The notes under the pieces were generated by a model that saw only the letters and a list, made by a program, of their open reading frames with translations, made no database searches and was not told the origin of the DNA. A stretch of DNA of 64,000 nucleotides from Sphingomonas aliaeris (GTDB lineage Bacteria > Pseudomonadota > Alphaproteobacteria > Sphingomonadales > Sphingomonadaceae): NCBI RefSeq assembly GCF_016743815.1, contig NZ_CP061035.1, forward strand, positions 2,854,501-2,918,500, in the 5' to 3' direction. A program made the position numbers and the translations under genes. Numbering within the stretch: position 1 is the first letter of the stretch; every line of letters begins with the position of its first letter. This document shows positions 47,287 through 56,160 of this stretch, one piece after another.

Positions 47287-47676
47287 ATGCAGAAGATGAT
47301 GCGCGTAGTTTTACTGGTACTTTCAGGCGTAAGCTCCACCGGCCTCATTGCTCAAACGAGAGCAACGTACGAGATGCCAAAGAGCGATTTCGGTGGCGCG
47401 GTTCCTAAAAATCCGGGGAAATGGCTGACATTTGAAGACTATCCCACGGCAGCGATCCGAAATAACGAGCAGGGTTTTGTCGTGGTGAACTTTGATATCA
47501 CCGCCAATGGCAAGGTTTCTCGCTGCGAGGTAACGCGGAGCAGCGGCCATACGACCCTCGACGATGTACCGTGTCGGCTCCTTCAGCGGAGGGCCCGGTT
47601 CGACCCGGCAACCGATGCAAGCGGTGTAGCCGTCGCAACACGAGGTACAGCAAGCTTCCCGTTCCGGATACCCTAA
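47287..47676 (+). CDS. TonB C-terminal-domain protein, exported
   Basis: 129 residues from ATG 47287 with a strong AGGAGG. Signal-like N-terminus MMRVVLLVLSGVSSTGLIAQ, then the TonB C-terminal fold (YPTAAIRNNEQGFVVVNFDI, GKVSRCEVTRSSGHTTLDDV, LLQRRARFDPATDASG). Two cysteines (SRCEV and VPCRLL) could form a disulfide. There is no long Pro-rich spacer or typical TonB membrane anchor, so it is a stand-alone periplasmic TonB-like domain rather than a full energy transducer. Confidence 0.8.
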   Translation: MQKMMRVVLLVLSGVSSTGLIAQTRATYEMPKSDFGGAVPKNPGKWLTFEDYPTAAIRNNEQGFVVVNFDITANGKVSRCEVTRSSGHTTLDDVPCRLLQRRARFDPATDASGVAVATRGTASFPFRIP

Positions 47677-47842
47677 GGGTGCCCGCCCTCTCCGAATTAT
47701 GGACGTTTGGCGCTGCGCAACGCCCCTCCGTGCCAGTCGACGTAAAGCGTAAGCCCCCTGACGGATGAAAGTCCGCTAGCCAGCAAGTTCAGACGTTAAC
47801 TATCGCGCGCGGCCTTCCCGGACGGGTCCGAACTTGACCCTG

Positions 47843-48112
47843 CTAACAGTCCTGATCCGCCTCGCGCGCAGGATCGACCTCCGACAATATCCACGTCCTT
47901 AGCGCGCTCGCCAAGTTAGGCGGGTCCTCCGCCAAAATCCGCACCGCGTCGACCTGCGCCACCAGCGCACTCAACGGCAGCCCTCTCGCCACTGCCGCGC
48001 GTTCGATCGCACTCCAGAACACCGGCTCCAGGCTGATCGACGTCTGGTGCCCCGCAATCGTGACCGACCGCTTTACAGGCCCGCGAAAACCGCCCTCGGG
48101 CGCCTCAATCAT
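47843..48112 (-). CDS. Ribbon-helix-helix domain protein
   Basis: 89 residues from ATG 48112. [20 protein letters not shown] followed by [20 protein letters not shown] is the RHH fold of DUF4160/RHH_4-type proteins often found near cob genes in alphaproteobacteria. Likely a DNA-binding protein. It overlaps the end of cobT by 8 bases once cobT is read in its restored frame, so it is co-transcribed with it. Confidence 0.75.
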   Translation of the reverse strand: MIEAPEGGFRGPVKRSVTIAGHQTSISLEPVFWSAIERAAVARGLPLSALVAQVDAVRILAEDPPNLASALRTWILSEVDPAREADQDC

Positions 48113-49938
48113 TCGTGTCGAACAACGCCGCCAGTTGCTCGATGATCGCACCGCCCAGTTGCTCAGCATCCATGATCGTCACCGCGCGCTGGTAATAGCG
48201 CGTCACGTCGTGCCCGATGCCGATCGCGACCAGTTCGACCGGCGACTTGTTCTCGATCCAGCCAATCACCTGCCGCAGATGCCGCTCCAGATAGGAGCCC
48301 GAATTCACGCTGAGCGTCGAGATCATCGACCGGCGCGCCGTCCGATATGACCATCAGGATCTTGCGATCCTCCGGCCGGCCGATCAGCCGGCTATGCGCC
48401 CAGATCAGCGCCTCGCCGTCGATATTCTCCTTCAGCAGCCCCTCGCGCATCATCAGCCCGAGCGACGGCTTGGCCCGGCGCCACGGCTCGTCCGCCTTCT
48501 TGTAGACGATGTGCCGCACGTCGTTCAGCCGCCCCGGCTGCGGCGGGCGTCCCGCGGCGAGCCACGTCTCGCGCGCCTGTCCCCCCTTCCACGCGCGCGT
48601 CGTGAAACCCAATATCTCGGTCTTCACGCCGCACCGTTCCAGCGTGCGCGCAAGGATGTCCGCGCAGATCGCTGCGATCGAGATCGGCCGCCCGCGCATC
48701 GACCCGCTATTATCGATCAGCAACGTGACGACCGTATCCTTGAAGTCGGTCTCGCGCTCGATCTTGTAGCTCAGCGACTGCATCGGATTGACGACGACAC
48801 GCGCCAGCCGCGCGGCATCCAGCATGCCCTCTTCCTGGTCGAAGTCCCACGACCGGCTCTGCTGCGCCATCAACCGACGCTGCAACCGGTTGGCGAGCTT
48901 CGTCACCGCGCCCTGCAGATGCACCAACTGCTGGTCGAGATACGACCGCAGGCGCGCCAGTTCGTCCGCGTCGCACAATTCGGTCGCCGCGATCACCTCG
49001 TCATAGGCGGTGGTCCAGGCCTTGTAATCGAATTGCCCGGCGAAATCCTGCATCGGGCGGTTGGGGCGGACGGGCAACATGCCGTCCTCGCCCTCGTCGC
49101 CCGGCTCGCCGTCCATATCCTCGAAATCGTCGTCGCCCTGTTGCGCGCTATCGCCATCCTCGGACTCGGCATCGCGTTCGGACCCGCGGGCCTCGATCTC
49201 GCCCTGCCCTTCCTCGCCTTCGGATTCGCCCTCGTCGCCTTCGTCCGATTGCTGCTCGTCCGTGCCCTCGTCGTCGTTGCCGCCTTCGTCGCTATCCTCG
49301 GGGACCATGTCCCCCTCGATCAGGTCGAGATCCTCCAGCAAACGCGTGGTCAGCGTCGCGAATGCCTGCTGATCGTCGATCGCCAGCGCCAACGCGTCCA
49401 GATCGCCGCCCGCTTTCTCCTCGATCCACTCGCGGACCAACGCCATGCCCGGCGCAGTGACCGCCGGCGCGCCCTGCCCGGTCAACCGCTCGCGTACCAT
49501 CAGCCCAATCGCGGTGGACAAGGGCACCTCGTCCTTCGACCGCGCGCGCGTGATCGGGTCGGCACGCAACCGCATGTCAAGCGCGGTGGCGAGATTGGCG
49601 GTGATCCCCGCATAGCCGCGCGCGCCCAGCGCCTCGACCCGCGCGCCCTCGACGGCATCGAACACCGCGCGCGCCACCGCTTCGCCCGGCGCGGCACGCG
49701 TGTGCATCGCGACGTCGTGGTGGCGCAATCGCAGCGCGAAGCCGTCGGCGAAGCCCCGCGCCTCCGCCACTTGCTCCGCTGGCAGCGTCCGCGCGGGCAT
49801 CGGCACCTTTATGTGGTTGCCCGAACTGGTCGGCGCATCGGCGGTAAAGGCGAGTTCGATCTCGGGCTCGCCCGACAATGCGCGCGAGGTGCCGCCCAGC
49901 ACGGCCTTGAAACGATCGAGCGGCGTCTCCGTGGTCAC
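48105..49938 (-). pseudogene. cobT: Cobaltochelatase subunit CobT, one-base frameshift near the end
   Basis: The main frame (49938 to the shift) has the acidic central region typical of CobT ([20 protein letters not shown] onward) and the VWA domain with MIDAS-type motif [14 protein letters not shown] and [12 protein letters not shown]. There the frame is lost because of one extra base at about 48322; removing it gives [20 protein letters not shown] and ends at FDTND (stop 48105), the conserved CobT tail. Restored length about 610, the normal size. With CobS it forms the AAA+/VWA partner of cobalt chelatase. CobT is normally kept, so a sequencing error is likely. Confidence 0.85.
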
Positions 49939-49945
49939 TTCGGCC

Positions 49946-50950
49946 TCAAGCCTTGCCCACCACGCTCTCGGGCAGATCCTTGCCGAACACGCGCTGGTAA
50001 TATTCCGCCACCAGCGACCGTTCCGCCTCGTCGCACTTGTTCAGGAAGGACAGGCGGAACGCGAAGCCGACATCCTTGAAGATCAGCGCATTCTGCGCCC
50101 AGGTGATCACGGTACGCGGGCTCATCACGGTGGAGATATCGCCGTTGATGAAGCCGCGGCGGGTCAGCTCGGCCACGCGGACCATGTTGTCGACCTGCGC
50201 CTTGCCCTCCGGCTTGTCATACTCGCCCGACTTGGCGAGCACGATCTGCGCCTCGACCGCGGCCGGCAGATAGTTGAGCGTGACGACGATGTTCCAGCGG
50301 TCCATCTGCCCCTGGTTGATCTGCTGCGTGCCATGATACAGGCCGCTCGTATCGCCCAGCCCGATCGTGTTCGCGGTGGCGAACATGCGGAAATTGGGGT
50401 TCGGGCGGATCACGCGGTTCTGGTCGAGCAGCGTCAGCTTGCCCTCCGTCTCCAGCACGCGCTGGATCACGAACATCACGTCCGGCCGACCCGCATCATA
50501 TTCGTCGAACACCAGCGCCGTCGGCGTCTGCAACGCCCAGGGCAGCAGGCCTTCGCGGAATTCGGTGACCTGCTTGCCGTCCTTCAGCACGATCGCGTCG
50601 CGACCGACCAGATCGATACGGCTGATATGCGCGTCCAGGTTGATGCGGATGCACGGCCATTTCAGGCGTGCCGCGACCTGTTCGATATGCGTCGACTTGC
50701 CCGTGCCGTGATAGCCCTGCACCATCACGCGGCGGTTGAACGCGAAACCCGCGCAGATCGCCAGCGTCGTGTCGGCATCGAACACATAGGCGGGATCGAG
50801 ATCGGGAACGCGTTCGTCCGCTTCGGAAAATGCCGGTACTTCCATGTCGGAGTCGATTCCGAACATCTCGCGCACCGTGACCATGCGGTCCGGCGCGTCC
50901 AGGATCGTCGTCTCTCTGCTGTCTGGCTGGGTATTCGGAATGTCGGTCAT
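49946..50950 (-). CDS. cobS: Cobaltochelatase subunit CobS (AAA+ ATPase)
   Basis: 334 residues from ATG 50950 with GAGG upstream. Walker [10 protein letters not shown] (residues 79-87), Walker B and sensor regions [13 protein letters not shown] and [20 protein letters not shown], and C-terminal [20 protein letters not shown]. It drives metal insertion with CobT and CobN in aerobic cobalamin synthesis. No cobN or other cob genes are in the window, which is usual for this pair in alphaproteobacteria, where CobS/CobT may have a wider role. cobT follows 7 bases later. Confidence 0.94.
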   Translation of the reverse strand: MTDIPNTQPDSRETTILDAPDRMVTVREMFGIDSDMEVPAFSEADERVPDLDPAYVFDADTTLAICAGFAFNRRVMVQGYHGTGKSTHIEQVAARLKWPCIRINLDAHISRIDLVGRDAIVLKDGKQVTEFREGLLPWALQTPTALVFDEYDAGRPDVMFVIQRVLETEGKLTLLDQNRVIRPNPNFRMFATANTIGLGDTSGLYHGTQQINQGQMDRWNIVVTLNYLPAAVEAQIVLAKSGEYDKPEGKAQVDNMVRVAELTRRGFINGDISTVMSPRTVITWAQNALIFKDVGFAFRLSFLNKCDEAERSLVAEYYQRVFGKDLPESVVGKA

Positions 50951-51027
50951 GCTCGCCTCACGTCTGGCCCAACGCCTTAGGGCAAGCGTGGCTCCGGACT
51001 CAACCACTGGCGGGCAAGTTGGTTCGT

Positions 51028-51720
51028 TTAATCCGCGATCGGTGCGCCGGAAATCTTCGCCGGCAGCGGAAACAGGGTCAGAAAGCGGCTGAGAAGCGCG
51101 CGGTCGCCCAGCACCGACAGTTCGCCCGCCCCCTCGGCATCCTCGACCGGACGGCCGCCATAGACGATCGACGCGATCGTCGTCGGTTCGCCGGACAGCG
51201 TGAGTGCGGTGCCGACCGCATCCTCGCGCCGGATCGCGATCTCGTCCGCCGCCAGCCGCGCGACGAACGGGTCGGCCCCCAACCTGAAGCCGATCCGCGC
51301 ATCCCGGTCCGTCACGCGGTCGGCGGCATACATCGTGCGGAACGACATCATCAGCGACGCGGCGCTCAGCGGAAGGCTGGGGTCATGCTTCGGCGATCGC
51401 ACCGCCCAGCGGCCCAATTCCTTGATCGCCGTCTCGCTCTCATACCCCCAGGGCGTCAGCGCATACACCTGCACGGATGCGGGCGGCGGCAACCGCATCC
51501 GCTCGACGATCCCCGCCCGCTCCATTCCGTCCAGCCGCTGTGTCAGCACGTTGGCGCTGACCCCCGGCAGGCCGCCGCGCAATTCGTTGAAGCGGCGCGG
51601 CCCGAACATCAATTCGCGCACGATCAGCAGCGACCAGCGCTCGCCGACCAGCTCCATCGCGAGTGCAGTACCGCACGCATCGTCATACCAGCGCTTATTG
51701 GTTATCTTTTCTAACTTCAT
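51028..51720 (-). CDS. HxlR-family transcription regulator with C-terminal extension
   Basis: 230 residues. The winged helix occupies residues 10-105 ([57 protein letters not shown]), the HxlR signature, with Cys16 as a possible redox or electrophile-sensing residue as in other HxlR proteins. The C-terminal 120 residues form an SCP2-like sterol-binding fold ([20 protein letters not shown]). Divergent from a four-gene operon, with a candidate operator between them. Confidence 0.9.
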   Translation of the reverse strand: MKLEKITNKRWYDDACGTALAMELVGERWSLLIVRELMFGPRRFNELRGGLPGVSANVLTQRLDGMERAGIVERMRLPPPASVQVYALTPWGYESETAIKELGRWAVRSPKHDPSLPLSAASLMMSFRTMYAADRVTDRDARIGFRLGADPFVARLAADEIAIRREDAVGTALTLSGEPTTIASIVYGGRPVEDAEGAGELSVLGDRALLSRFLTLFPLPAKISGAPIAD

Positions 51721-51737
51721 GGTTGCTTTTAGTAACC
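51721..51737. promoter_or_regulatory. Candidate HxlR operator
   Basis: GGTTGCTTTTAGTAACC is an imperfect palindrome directly upstream of the hxlR-type ATG. A related half-symmetric element, GGTTATCTTTTCTAAC, overlaps the first codons of the gene (51700-51715). HxlR/MarR proteins often bind GTTACT-type palindromes. It would control both the regulator and the divergent operon. Confidence 0.45.
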
Positions 51738-51806
51738 GGCACAGGCATCACCGTCAAACAACGATTCGGAAACGCAGCAATTCACGGGTCGAACGGGAGA
51801 GACGAT

Positions 51807-52247
51807 ATGCCGAAGATGATCTTCGTAAACCTGCCGGTGACCGACGTCGCCAGGTCGACCGCGTTCTACGAGAAGATCGGGATGCAGAAGAACCCGAAAT
51901 TCTCCAATGATCAGGCCGTCTCGATGGTCTGGTCGGACACGATCTATTTCATGCTGCTCAACCACGCCTTCTACGCGACGTTCACCAACAAGCAGATCAT
52001 CGACGCGCACACGACCAGCGGCGCGCTGATCTCGCTCGCGCTCGACAGTCGCGAGGAGGTAGATGCCATCGCCGCGGCGGCGATCGCGGCGGGCGGCACG
52101 GAAGTGCACGATGCCGAGGATCTGGGCTTCATGTATTCACGTGCCTTCGCCGATCCCGACGGACACGGCTTCGGCCCGTTCTGGATGGACCCCGCCGCGG
52201 CGGAGGCCGGCCCGCCCGACATGGCGCATGACGCAACCGCCGCCTGA
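51807..52247 (+). CDS. VOC family (glyoxalase-like) protein
   Basis: 146 residues from ATG 51807 (GGGAGAGA upstream). MPKMIFVNLPVTDVARSTAF and later FMYSRAFADPDGHGFGPFWM are the VOC beta-alpha-beta-beta-beta halves; the final D/E/H motif is typical. Such proteins include glyoxalases, resistance proteins and many unknowns. First gene of the operon divergent from the HxlR regulator. The start codon is inside a longer open frame, but the ribosome site supports this one. Confidence 0.85.
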   Translation: MPKMIFVNLPVTDVARSTAFYEKIGMQKNPKFSNDQAVSMVWSDTIYFMLLNHAFYATFTNKQIIDAHTTSGALISLALDSREEVDAIAAAAIAAGGTEVHDAEDLGFMYSRAFADPDGHGFGPFWMDPAAAEAGPPDMAHDATAA

Positions 52248-52281
52248 TTCCAGACACCAGAAACGAACGAGGAGAGAGACG

Positions 52282-52998
52282 ATGGCTTATATCGATGGTT
52301 TCGTGCTCGCCGTGCCTGTCGCCAACAAACAGGCCTATATCGATCACGCCACGGCCGCGCTGCCGATCTTCAAGGAATTCGTCGCGACGCGGATGATGGA
52401 ATGCTGGGCGGACGACGTTCCGGACGGCAAGGTCACCGATTTTCGCCGCGCGGTGAAGGCGACGGACGATGAGGCGGTCGTGTTCAGCTGGATGGAATAT
52501 CCCGACAAGCCGACGCGCGATGCGGCGATGGAGAAGATCATGTCCGATCCCCGCATGGAGGAGATGGGCGATATGCCGTTCGACGGCGCGCGGATGATCT
52601 TCGCGGGCTTCGATCCGATCCTCGTCGCCGGTTCTGGCGAAGGGTCGGGCTATGTCGACGGCTTCATCGCGCCCGTCCCGGTCGGCAACAAATCCACATA
52701 CCTTGCGCATGCGGAAAAGGCGGCGGCCGTGTTCCGGGACTGCGGCGCGACCCGCGTCGTAGAAACCTGGGCCGAGGGGTTGCCCGCCGGCAAGATCACC
52801 GACTTCAACATGGCGGTGAACGCAGCGGACGGCGAAGCGATCGTCTTCTCCTTCGTGGAATGGCCATCGAAGGAGGCGCGGCAGCAGGGCTGGGAAAAGG
52901 TAATGGCGGACGAGCGGATGAAACCCGACGGGTCCGACATGCCGTTCGACGGCAAGCGCATGATCTATGGCGGCTTCTCGCCAATACTCGACGCCTGA
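52282..52998 (+). CDS. Tandem DUF1428 protein (two fused copies)
   Basis: 238 residues, twice the usual DUF1428 length of about 117. Copy 1 (residues ~1-115: YIDGFVLAVPVANKQAYIDH, MECWADDVPDGKVTDF, DMPFDGARMIFAGFDPIL) is repeated as copy 2 (~122-235: YVDGFIAPVPVGNKSTYLAH, ETWAEGLPAGKITDF, DMPFDGKRMIYGGFSPIL). This is an internal gene duplication and fusion. DUF1428 is a dimeric ferredoxin-like fold (RNA/signal role suggested, unproven), so the fusion may encode a built-in dimer. Second gene of the operon. Confidence 0.9.
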   Translation: MAYIDGFVLAVPVANKQAYIDHATAALPIFKEFVATRMMECWADDVPDGKVTDFRRAVKATDDEAVVFSWMEYPDKPTRDAAMEKIMSDPRMEEMGDMPFDGARMIFAGFDPILVAGSGEGSGYVDGFIAPVPVGNKSTYLAHAEKAAAVFRDCGATRVVETWAEGLPAGKITDFNMAVNAADGEAIVFSFVEWPSKEARQQGWEKVMADERMKPDGSDMPFDGKRMIYGGFSPILDA

Positions 52999-53011
52999 CG
53001 GGAGACTTTCG

Positions 53012-53503
53012 ATGACCGATGCGAAGATGGCCGCATGCCTGTGGTATGACGGCGATGCGCGGGACGCGGCGGAATTCTACGCCGCGACCTTCCCCGACAG
53101 CCGGGTCAATGCGGTCCACACCGCGCCCGGTGCCTTCCCCAATGCGGGCAAGGACAATGTCCTGACGGTCGAATTCACCGTCTGCGGCATGCCGATGCTC
53201 GGCCTGAACGGCGGACCGGATTTCCCGCATACGCAAGCCGTCTCGTTCCAGGTCTATACCGATGATCAGGCGGAAACCGACCGGCTATGGGATGCGATCG
53301 TCGGCAATGGCGGCGCGGAGAATGCGTGTGGCTGGTGCCAGGATCGCTGGGGCGTCTTCTGGCAGATCACGCCCCGCGCGCTGATGCGGGCGATGACCAA
53401 TGCGGACACCGCCGCCGCCGGGCGCGCGATGCAGGCGATGATGACGATGCGCAAGATCGACATCGCGACGATCGAGGCCGCCGAACGCGGGGATGCAGCA
53501 TGA
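53012..53503 (+). CDS. VOC protein, PhnB/3-demethylubiquinone-methyltransferase-like
   Basis: 163 residues. MTDAKMAACLWYDGDARDAA followed by EFYAATFPDSRVN, then FTVCGMPMLGLNGGPDFPHT and GGAENACGWCQDRWGVFWQI are the PhnB-like VOC signature (annotated as 3-demethylubiquinone-9 3-methyltransferase, though the fold is a glyoxalase one). Stop overlaps the next start (ATGA). Part of the HxlR-controlled operon. Confidence 0.88.
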   Translation: MTDAKMAACLWYDGDARDAAEFYAATFPDSRVNAVHTAPGAFPNAGKDNVLTVEFTVCGMPMLGLNGGPDFPHTQAVSFQVYTDDQAETDRLWDAIVGNGGAENACGWCQDRWGVFWQITPRALMRAMTNADTAAAGRAMQAMMTMRKIDIATIEAAERGDAA

Positions 53504-53961
53504 CCGGACCTTACGACCTGTCGGTGACCCGCCTGATCGACGCGCCCGTCGATCTCGTCTGGAAGATCGCGACCGAACGCATGCCCGATTATTGGTGCCC
53601 CCGCCCCTGGCGCACCGAGATCGTCGAACAGGATTGGCGCGCCGGCGGACGCTCCGCGATGATCATGCACGGCCCGGAGGGCGAACGGCACGAGATGGAA
53701 GGCGTCTTCCTCGAAGTCACGCCGGGCCGCCGCTTCGTCTTCACCGACGCCTATCGCGCCGGCTGGATCCCGCAGCCCGAACTGTTCATGACCGGCATCA
53801 TCGAATTCACCGCGGAAGGCGACCAGACCCGCTACACCGGCACCGCGCGCCACTGGACCGCGGAGGCCAGGACGCGCCACGAATCGATGGGCTTTACCGA
53901 AGGCTGGTCCACCGTCGCCGACCAGCTCGCCGAAATCGCAGAGGCCGAGGCGGGGCGTTAG
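53500..53961 (+). CDS. SRPBCC (AHSA1-like) protein
   Basis: 153 residues, starting in the ATGA overlap. LSVTRLIDAPVDLVWKIATE and the later DWRAGGRSAMIMHGPEGERH and HESMGFTEGWSTVADQLAEI are conserved blocks of the activator of Hsp90 ATPase/SRPBCC fold, a helix-grip cavity that binds hydrophobic ligands. Last gene of the operon. Its stop is about 55 bases before the IS30 element. Confidence 0.88.
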   Translation: MTGPYDLSVTRLIDAPVDLVWKIATERMPDYWCPRPWRTEIVEQDWRAGGRSAMIMHGPEGERHEMEGVFLEVTPGRRFVFTDAYRAGWIPQPELFMTGIIEFTAEGDQTRYTGTARHWTAEARTRHESMGFTEGWSTVADQLAEIAEAEAGR

Positions 53962-53994
53962 TTCGGAAGAGCCACCTCGACCCATACCCACCGT

Positions 53995-54016
53995 CATCCC
54001 CGCGCAGGCGGGGATG
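53995..54016. repeat. Palindromic intergenic repeat, left part at IS30 boundary
   Basis: CATCCCCGC and GCGGGGATG form a 9-bp stem with loop GCAG. Identical in style to the repeat at 55123-55142 and the degenerate copy at 59260, so it is one copy of a sphingomonad intergenic palindrome interrupted by the IS. Confidence 0.7.
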
Positions 54017-55067
54017 TGGATTCACGTTTGAAGTGCACCGTTTGAGAGAGCGATGAATGCCTCGGCGGGTGTCTGGAAGTCGAGGCATTTTCTGGGGGGT
54101 ATTGTTGAGGCGTTCGGCATAGGCACAAAGTTGGCGGTGGGTGATCGTATTGAGATCGGTCTTGCGGGGCAGGACGCGGCGCAGCCGTCCGATGGTATTT
54201 TCGACCCCGCCTTTTTGCCAGGGGCTGCGGACATCGCAGAAGAAGGTGGCGACGCCGAGACGATCGCGCAGGCGATGATGCTCGGCGAATTCGGTGCCAT
54301 TATCGAAGCTGATGGTGCGCCGCATGTCGCGGGGGATGGCGCCGAGCCGCGCTGCGATACGGCTGGCGGTCAAGGCGCCTTTGCGGTGCGGTGGCTTGTC
54401 GAGGATGGTGAAGCGGGTCTGTCGTTCGTGCATGACGAGGATGTTGTGGCCGTATCGGGCGAACAGCATGTAGTCGGCCTCCCAGTGGCCCGGCTGGTCG
54501 CGCCGGTCGGCCTCTGCGGGCCGTTCGGACAGGGGTATACGGTGCTGGATGAAGCTGGCCGGACTGCCGCCGCGGCGTGCATATCGCCCGCGCCTGAACT
54601 TCGCGCGGGGCAGCAGGCGGTGCCAATGGTCTTTCTGCGCCGAGCGGTGATAGACGTAGCGATAGATTGACTCATGGCTGATCACGGTGCGACCAGCGTC
54701 ACGCGCCAGCCGGCCGGCGATCTGTTCGGGGGAATGTCCCATCGCAAGGCCTTTCCTCACGATCTCTCGCAGGTCCGGCTGGCGTACCAGCTTGAAGCGG
54801 CCGTCCCAGCGCCGCCGCCGTGCCGCCAGCGCATGCGCCCGCGCCGGGGCATAGCCCCCGTCCCAGACCTTCGTCCGCTGGCTATTGCGCCGCCGCTCGC
54901 GACCGATCGTCGTATGATCCCGGCCGATCGCCGCCGCTATCGCACGATCCGACAGCCCGGCGGCATGCAGCCGCGCGATCTCGATCCGCTCGTCTAGGCT
55001 GAGCTGCCTGTATCTTCGCCCCATCGCACTACCACCCTAGCAGCGGTGCACTTCTTTCGTGAGTCCA
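54017..55067 (-). mobile_element. IS30-family insertion sequence
   Basis: About 1,050 bp with 24-bp imperfect terminal inverted repeats: TGGATTCACGTTTGAAGTGC at the left and TGGACTCACGAAAGAAGTGC at the right end (read inward). The sequence GGGGAT occurs at both flanks, consistent with insertion in the palindromic repeat. It holds one transposase gene. Confidence 0.8.
54022..55024 (-). pseudogene. IS30-type transposase, frameshifted near the C-terminus
   Basis: N-terminal HTH (YRQLSLDERIEIARLHAAGL, SDRAIAAAIGRDHTTIGRE), then the DDE domain (GHWEADYMLFARYGHN; ISFDNGTEFAEHH; PWQKGGVENTIGRLRRVLP), all typical of IS30. After LNNTP the frame is lost at a run of six C near 54086. With five C it reads RKCLDFQTPAEAFIALSNGA and ends LQT at 54022, the normal IS30 tail, giving about 333 residues. 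As it stands the ORF continues past the element. It may be a sequencing error or an inactivated copy. Confidence 0.85.
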
Positions 55068-55071
55068 GGGG

Positions 55072-55142
55072 ATCCATAATCACCGCGGAGTCGGCTCTTT
55101 CCACCAGCCAGCGTGATTATGGATTCCCGCCTACGCGGGAAT
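55072..55142. repeat. Compound palindromic repeat right of IS30
   Basis: ATCCATAATCAC (55072-55083) and GTGATTATGGAT (55113-55124) are inverted; the second is joined to a hairpin ATTCCCGC CTAC GCGGGAAT (55123-55142). The pair shows two units in opposite orientation, the left one carrying the IS insertion. This is a REP-like family of the genome. Confidence 0.7.
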
Positions 55143-55177
55143 GACGATCGAAAGGACGGCGCAGAATCCGCCCCCCC

Positions 55178-55816
55178 TCACGCAAACGCCGCGGCCCCCT
55201 TCAACTGCGTATACGCCGCGATCACGTCCTGCAGCGCTTTCTCGTGGCTCCGGTCGCCGCCGTTCCGGTCCGGATGATATTTCCGCACCAGTTCCGCGTA
55301 ACGCTGCCGCAAGCCACGCCGGTCGACGTCCGATCCCAGCCCCAGCACCTTCAACGCGCGCCGTTCGCTTTCCGACAGCGGCTTGCCGTCGGGCCGCGCC
55401 TCTTCCATCCGCCGCTTGAAGCGCGCACCGATCGCATCCAGCGGATCGGCGAAGTCCGCCCATTTCGGCGGCCGATCCGCCCCGCCGGCCGCGTTGAACG
55501 CGCGCGTTTCGCGTTCCCAGCCGGAAATCGGACGCTGCGCCTCGTGAATCTCGTCCACGCTCATCCCGCTGAAGAAATTATACCCGGCGTTGAACGCGCG
55601 CACGTGATCCAAGCACAGCCAGCGATACGGGCGCGGCCCTTCATGCCCGCTGCCCACGCCGTCCAGCAACGGCGCGCGGAATTCGCCCGCCTCGTCGCAG
55701 CCGGGTTCGGAGCACAGCCGCCCGGGGCTTTCCACCCGCCCGTGAAAGCGCGTGCCGACCCGGTCCCGCGGCGCACGATCCCGCGGCTGGTCCTTCTTTT
55801 CACGATCGGCTGTCAC
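55178..55816 (-). CDS. J-domain (DnaJ-like) protein
   Basis: 212 residues from GTG 55816 (GGGGAG upstream); the longer frame reaching 56011 would run over the divergent bolA gene, so this start is preferred. A zinc-less N-terminal part with CSEPGCDEAGEFRAPLLDG leads to a C-terminal J domain (RRALKVLGLGSDVDRRGLRQ, RYAELVRKYHPDRNGGD) with the HPD motif at its centre. In alphaproteobacteria this protein lies between bolA and cobS; here an insert separates it from cobS. Confidence 0.88.
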   Translation of the reverse strand: MTADREKKDQPRDRAPRDRVGTRFHGRVESPGRLCSEPGCDEAGEFRAPLLDGVGSGHEGPRPYRWLCLDHVRAFNAGYNFFSGMSVDEIHEAQRPISGWERETRAFNAAGGADRPPKWADFADPLDAIGARFKRRMEEARPDGKPLSESERRALKVLGLGSDVDRRGLRQRYAELVRKYHPDRNGGDRSHEKALQDVIAAYTQLKGAAAFA

Positions 55817-55855
55817 ACGGCTCCCCGAAACGGCAAAGCGGTCTATATAGGCGCG

Positions 55856-56152
55856 ATGACCGATGCTTCCACCGCCTCCACCCCGGTTCTGATCGTCGAT
55901 CAGATCACCGCTCGACTGACCGCCGCACTCGCCCCGACGCACCTGCACGTCAGCAACGACAGTGCGAGCCATGCCGGCCATATGGGCGACGACGGCACCG
56001 GCGAAACGCATTTCTCCGTGACGATCGAAAGCGCGGCCTTTTCAGGCGTTTCGCGCGTTCAGCGGCAGCGTATGGTAAACACCGCGCTGGCCGATCTGCT
56101 GCGGGACCGTATCCACGCCCTCGCGATCAAGGCCCGCGCCCCGGACGAGTAA
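55856..56152 (+). CDS. bolA: BolA family protein
   Basis: 98 residues from ATG 55856. THLHVSNDSASHAGHMGDDG, THFSVTIESAAFSGVSRVQR and NTALADLLRDRIHALAIKAR form the alpha/beta BolA fold with an invariant His near the C-terminal part (IHALAI). It works with monothiol glutaredoxins in Fe-S trafficking and in stress shape control. Divergent from the J-domain gene and 8 bases before the GST gene. Confidence 0.93.
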   Translation: MTDASTASTPVLIVDQITARLTAALAPTHLHVSNDSASHAGHMGDDGTGETHFSVTIESAAFSGVSRVQRQRMVNTALADLLRDRIHALAIKARAPDE

Positions 56153-56160
56153 GGACAGGC

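Noticed and set aside
48394..50079. Long plus-strand frame opposite cobT
   Set aside because: Antisense shadow; the minus strand encodes CobT.
54053..54670. Plus-strand frame over the IS30 element
   Set aside because: Antisense of the transposase.
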